NCBI GenBank assembly: GCA_023488865.1 | Contig: JAMDDG010000116.1 | Coordinates: forward strand, 1 to 7,306 | From: Bacteroidota bacterium | GTDB lineage: Bacteria; Bacteroidota; Bacteroidia; Bacteroidales; Prolixibacteraceae | Direction: 5' to 3' | DNA length: 7,306 nucleotides | Shown: in pieces, positions 6,050 to 7,306 of the stretch | How the letters are laid out: every line of letters starts with the position of its first letter | How positions within the stretch are numbered: the first letter of the stretch is position 1 | Notes under the pieces: generated by a model | What the model saw: the letters and a program-made list of their open reading frames with translations, nothing else | Databases searched by the model: none | Told to the model about the DNA's origin: nothing | Made by a program: the position numbers and the translations under genes

Positions 6050-7306
6050 ATGAATAATTTAAAAACTATTTTACTAACATTTAGCTTCGGGGCAGGGGCC
6101 TTGCCCAGCTTTTCGAATAACGGTAACGACAGCCAGCCCCCTAAAAAATTACCCAATATTGTGCTGATCCTTGCCGACGACATGGGTTATGAATGTTTAG
6201 GCTGCAATGGTTCTTTAAGCTACCAAACACCCAATCTCGACCGGCTGGCCAGTCAGGGTATCCGTTTTACCCATTGCATTTCACAGCCGCTTTGTACCCC
6301 CTCGCGGGTAAAAATCATGACCGGAAAATACAATTACCGGAATTACGAATATTTTGAATACCTGAACCCCAATCAAAAGACTTTTGGCAATTACATGAAA
6401 GAAGCAGGTTATTCGACCTGTATCGCCGGGAAATGGCAGTTAAATGGGATAGCCCATAACCTTCCGGGCAATGAAGACATCGATCGCCCTCACCACTTTG
6501 GCTTCGATGAGTATTGCCTCTGGCAATTGAACAAACCCAAAAGTGAAGGGGAGCGTTATGCCAACCCCCTGATTATTCAAAATGGAAAGAAGCTGGAAGG
6601 CCTGGAGAATTCGTATGGGCCTGATATCTTCAGTGATTTTGTTTGTGATTTTATTGATCGGAGTTCTGATAAGCCATTCTTTATTTATTATCCGATGGTG
6701 CTGGTCCACGATCCTTTCGTTCCCACCCCTGATTCGCCCGAATGGGCCGATCCTTCCAAGAGGTACGAAAAGAACAACCGCCATTTTAAAGAAATGGTTG
6801 AATATGCCGATAAATTAGTCGGGAAAGTTGAATCAAAACTGAAGGAAAAAGGACTTTTGGAAAATACCCTTCTTGTTTTTGTTGGCGACAACGGGACAAA
6901 TGTCAATATAACTACAAAAACCAAGGCTGGCCCCAAAAAGGGAGGGAAATCGTTTACCATCGACGCGGGCGTGCATGTTCCCCTGATTGCAAGTTGGCCA
7001 GAATTCATGAAAAAAGGAAGGGTTTATGAACCGCTCATCGAATTTTCCGACTTTCTCCCCACCCTCATTGAAGCCGCGGGAATATCAAAGCCGGCGGAAG
7101 GCGTTGACGGTAAAAGTTTCCTTTCAGTGCTGAAAGGAGGAAACGGCCCGACAAGAAAAACCGTATTTGTGCATTACGATCCTCAATGGTATCAGGCAAG
7201 CAAGAACCGAAACCGTTTTACACAGACCATCGAATATAAACTTTACCGCGACAACCGGTTCTTTAAATTAGCGGACGATCCGCTGGAACTTCATCCGCTG
7301 ACAACA
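6050..7306 (+). CDS. Exported S1-type (formylglycine) sulfatase, 3' partial
   Basis: The frame from ATG 6050 stays open for 419 codons to the window edge. The N-terminus (MNNLKTILLTFSFGAGALPSFS) looks like a Sec signal cut near residue 22. Sulfatase landmarks appear in order: PNIVLILADDMGY with metal ligands D43 and D44; TPNLDRLASQGIRF; the maturation motif C82-T-P-S-R86 followed by VKIMTGK, where Cys82 would become formylglycine; GYSTCIAGKWQLNG with K128; a conserved-type H220 in LVHDPFVPTPDSPEW; VFVGDNGTN with D280 and N281; and K300 in GGKSFTIDAGVHVPLIASWP. The C-terminal subdomain is entered (FSDFLPTLIEAAG, VDGKSF) and perhaps 30-100 residues are missing. Oddities are Gln where most relatives have His (GKWHLG) and Thr-Asn instead of Gly-Gly after DNG. 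Substrate is not determinable, though hydrolysis of a sulfate ester is likely. It starts 27 bp after the PHP-type gene with no terminator between. Its GC looks higher than that of its neighbours. Confidence 0.95.
   Translation, partial: MNNLKTILLTFSFGAGALPSFSNNGNDSQPPKKLPNIVLILADDMGYECLGCNGSLSYQTPNLDRLASQGIRFTHCISQPLCTPSRVKIMTGKYNYRNYEYFEYLNPNQKTFGNYMKEAGYSTCIAGKWQLNGIAHNLPGNEDIDRPHHFGFDEYCLWQLNKPKSEGERYANPLIIQNGKKLEGLENSYGPDIFSDFVCDFIDRSSDKPFFIYYPMVLVHDPFVPTPDSPEWADPSKRYEKNNRHFKEMVEYADKLVGKVESKLKEKGLLENTLLVFVGDNGTNVNITTKTKAGPKKGGKSFTIDAGVHVPLIASWPEFMKKGRVYEPLIEFSDFLPTLIEAAGISKPAEGVDGKSFLSVLKGGNGPTRKTVFVHYDPQWYQASKNRNRFTQTIEYKLYRDNRFFKLADDPLELHPLTT

Noticed and set aside
6440..7008. Two reverse-strand open frames (6440-6784 and 6688-7008)
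   Set aside because: They lie antisense to an unbroken sulfatase frame with all expected motifs, and have no recognisable domains of their own.

Overview
This window looks like part of a polysaccharide-utilisation-type locus from a member of the Bacteroidota. The evidence is an adjacent susC/susD pair (TonB-dependent outer-membrane transporter plus surface lipoprotein), A-rich start contexts without clear Shine-Dalgarno sequences, moderate-to-low GC, and secreted sulfatase-family genes. All genes read on the + strand. No genus can be assigned safely from this sequence alone.

Layout: (1) bases 1-1529, the C-terminal half of a SusC/RagA-type transporter whose start lies upstream of the window. 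(2) 1542-3047, a complete SusD/RagB-type lipoprotein 12 bp downstream. (3) 3092-3128, a strong intrinsic terminator closing the susCD transcript. (4) about 3246-3732, the broken 3' end of an S1-type sulfatase gene; its catalytic N-terminal part is gone and at least one, probably two, frameshifts are visible. (5) 3767-6022, a 751-aa exported protein with an N-terminal Ig/Fn3-like domain of the kind found at the front of GH78 rhamnosidases, a middle region, and a PHP-type metallohydrolase domain of the DUF3604 / CehA-McbA group. (6) 6050-7306, an exported S1-type sulfatase with an intact Cys-type formylglycine motif. It is open to the window edge and lacks only its C-terminus.

How they may work together: SusC and SusD would bind and import oligosaccharide. 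The sulfatase and the PHP-family enzyme, both with export signals and only 27 bp apart, would act on the substrate outside the cytoplasm. The sulfatases point to a sulfated substrate, but no glycoside hydrolase or lyase is in view, so the polysaccharide cannot be named. The terminator and the wrecked sulfatase between the two halves suggest that susCD and the enzyme pair are transcribed separately, and that a deletion removed most of a sulfatase formerly directly downstream of susD. The most notable item is the PHP/DUF3604 protein, whose chemistry is not evident from sequence. No RNA genes, CRISPR arrays, insertion sequences or att sites were seen.
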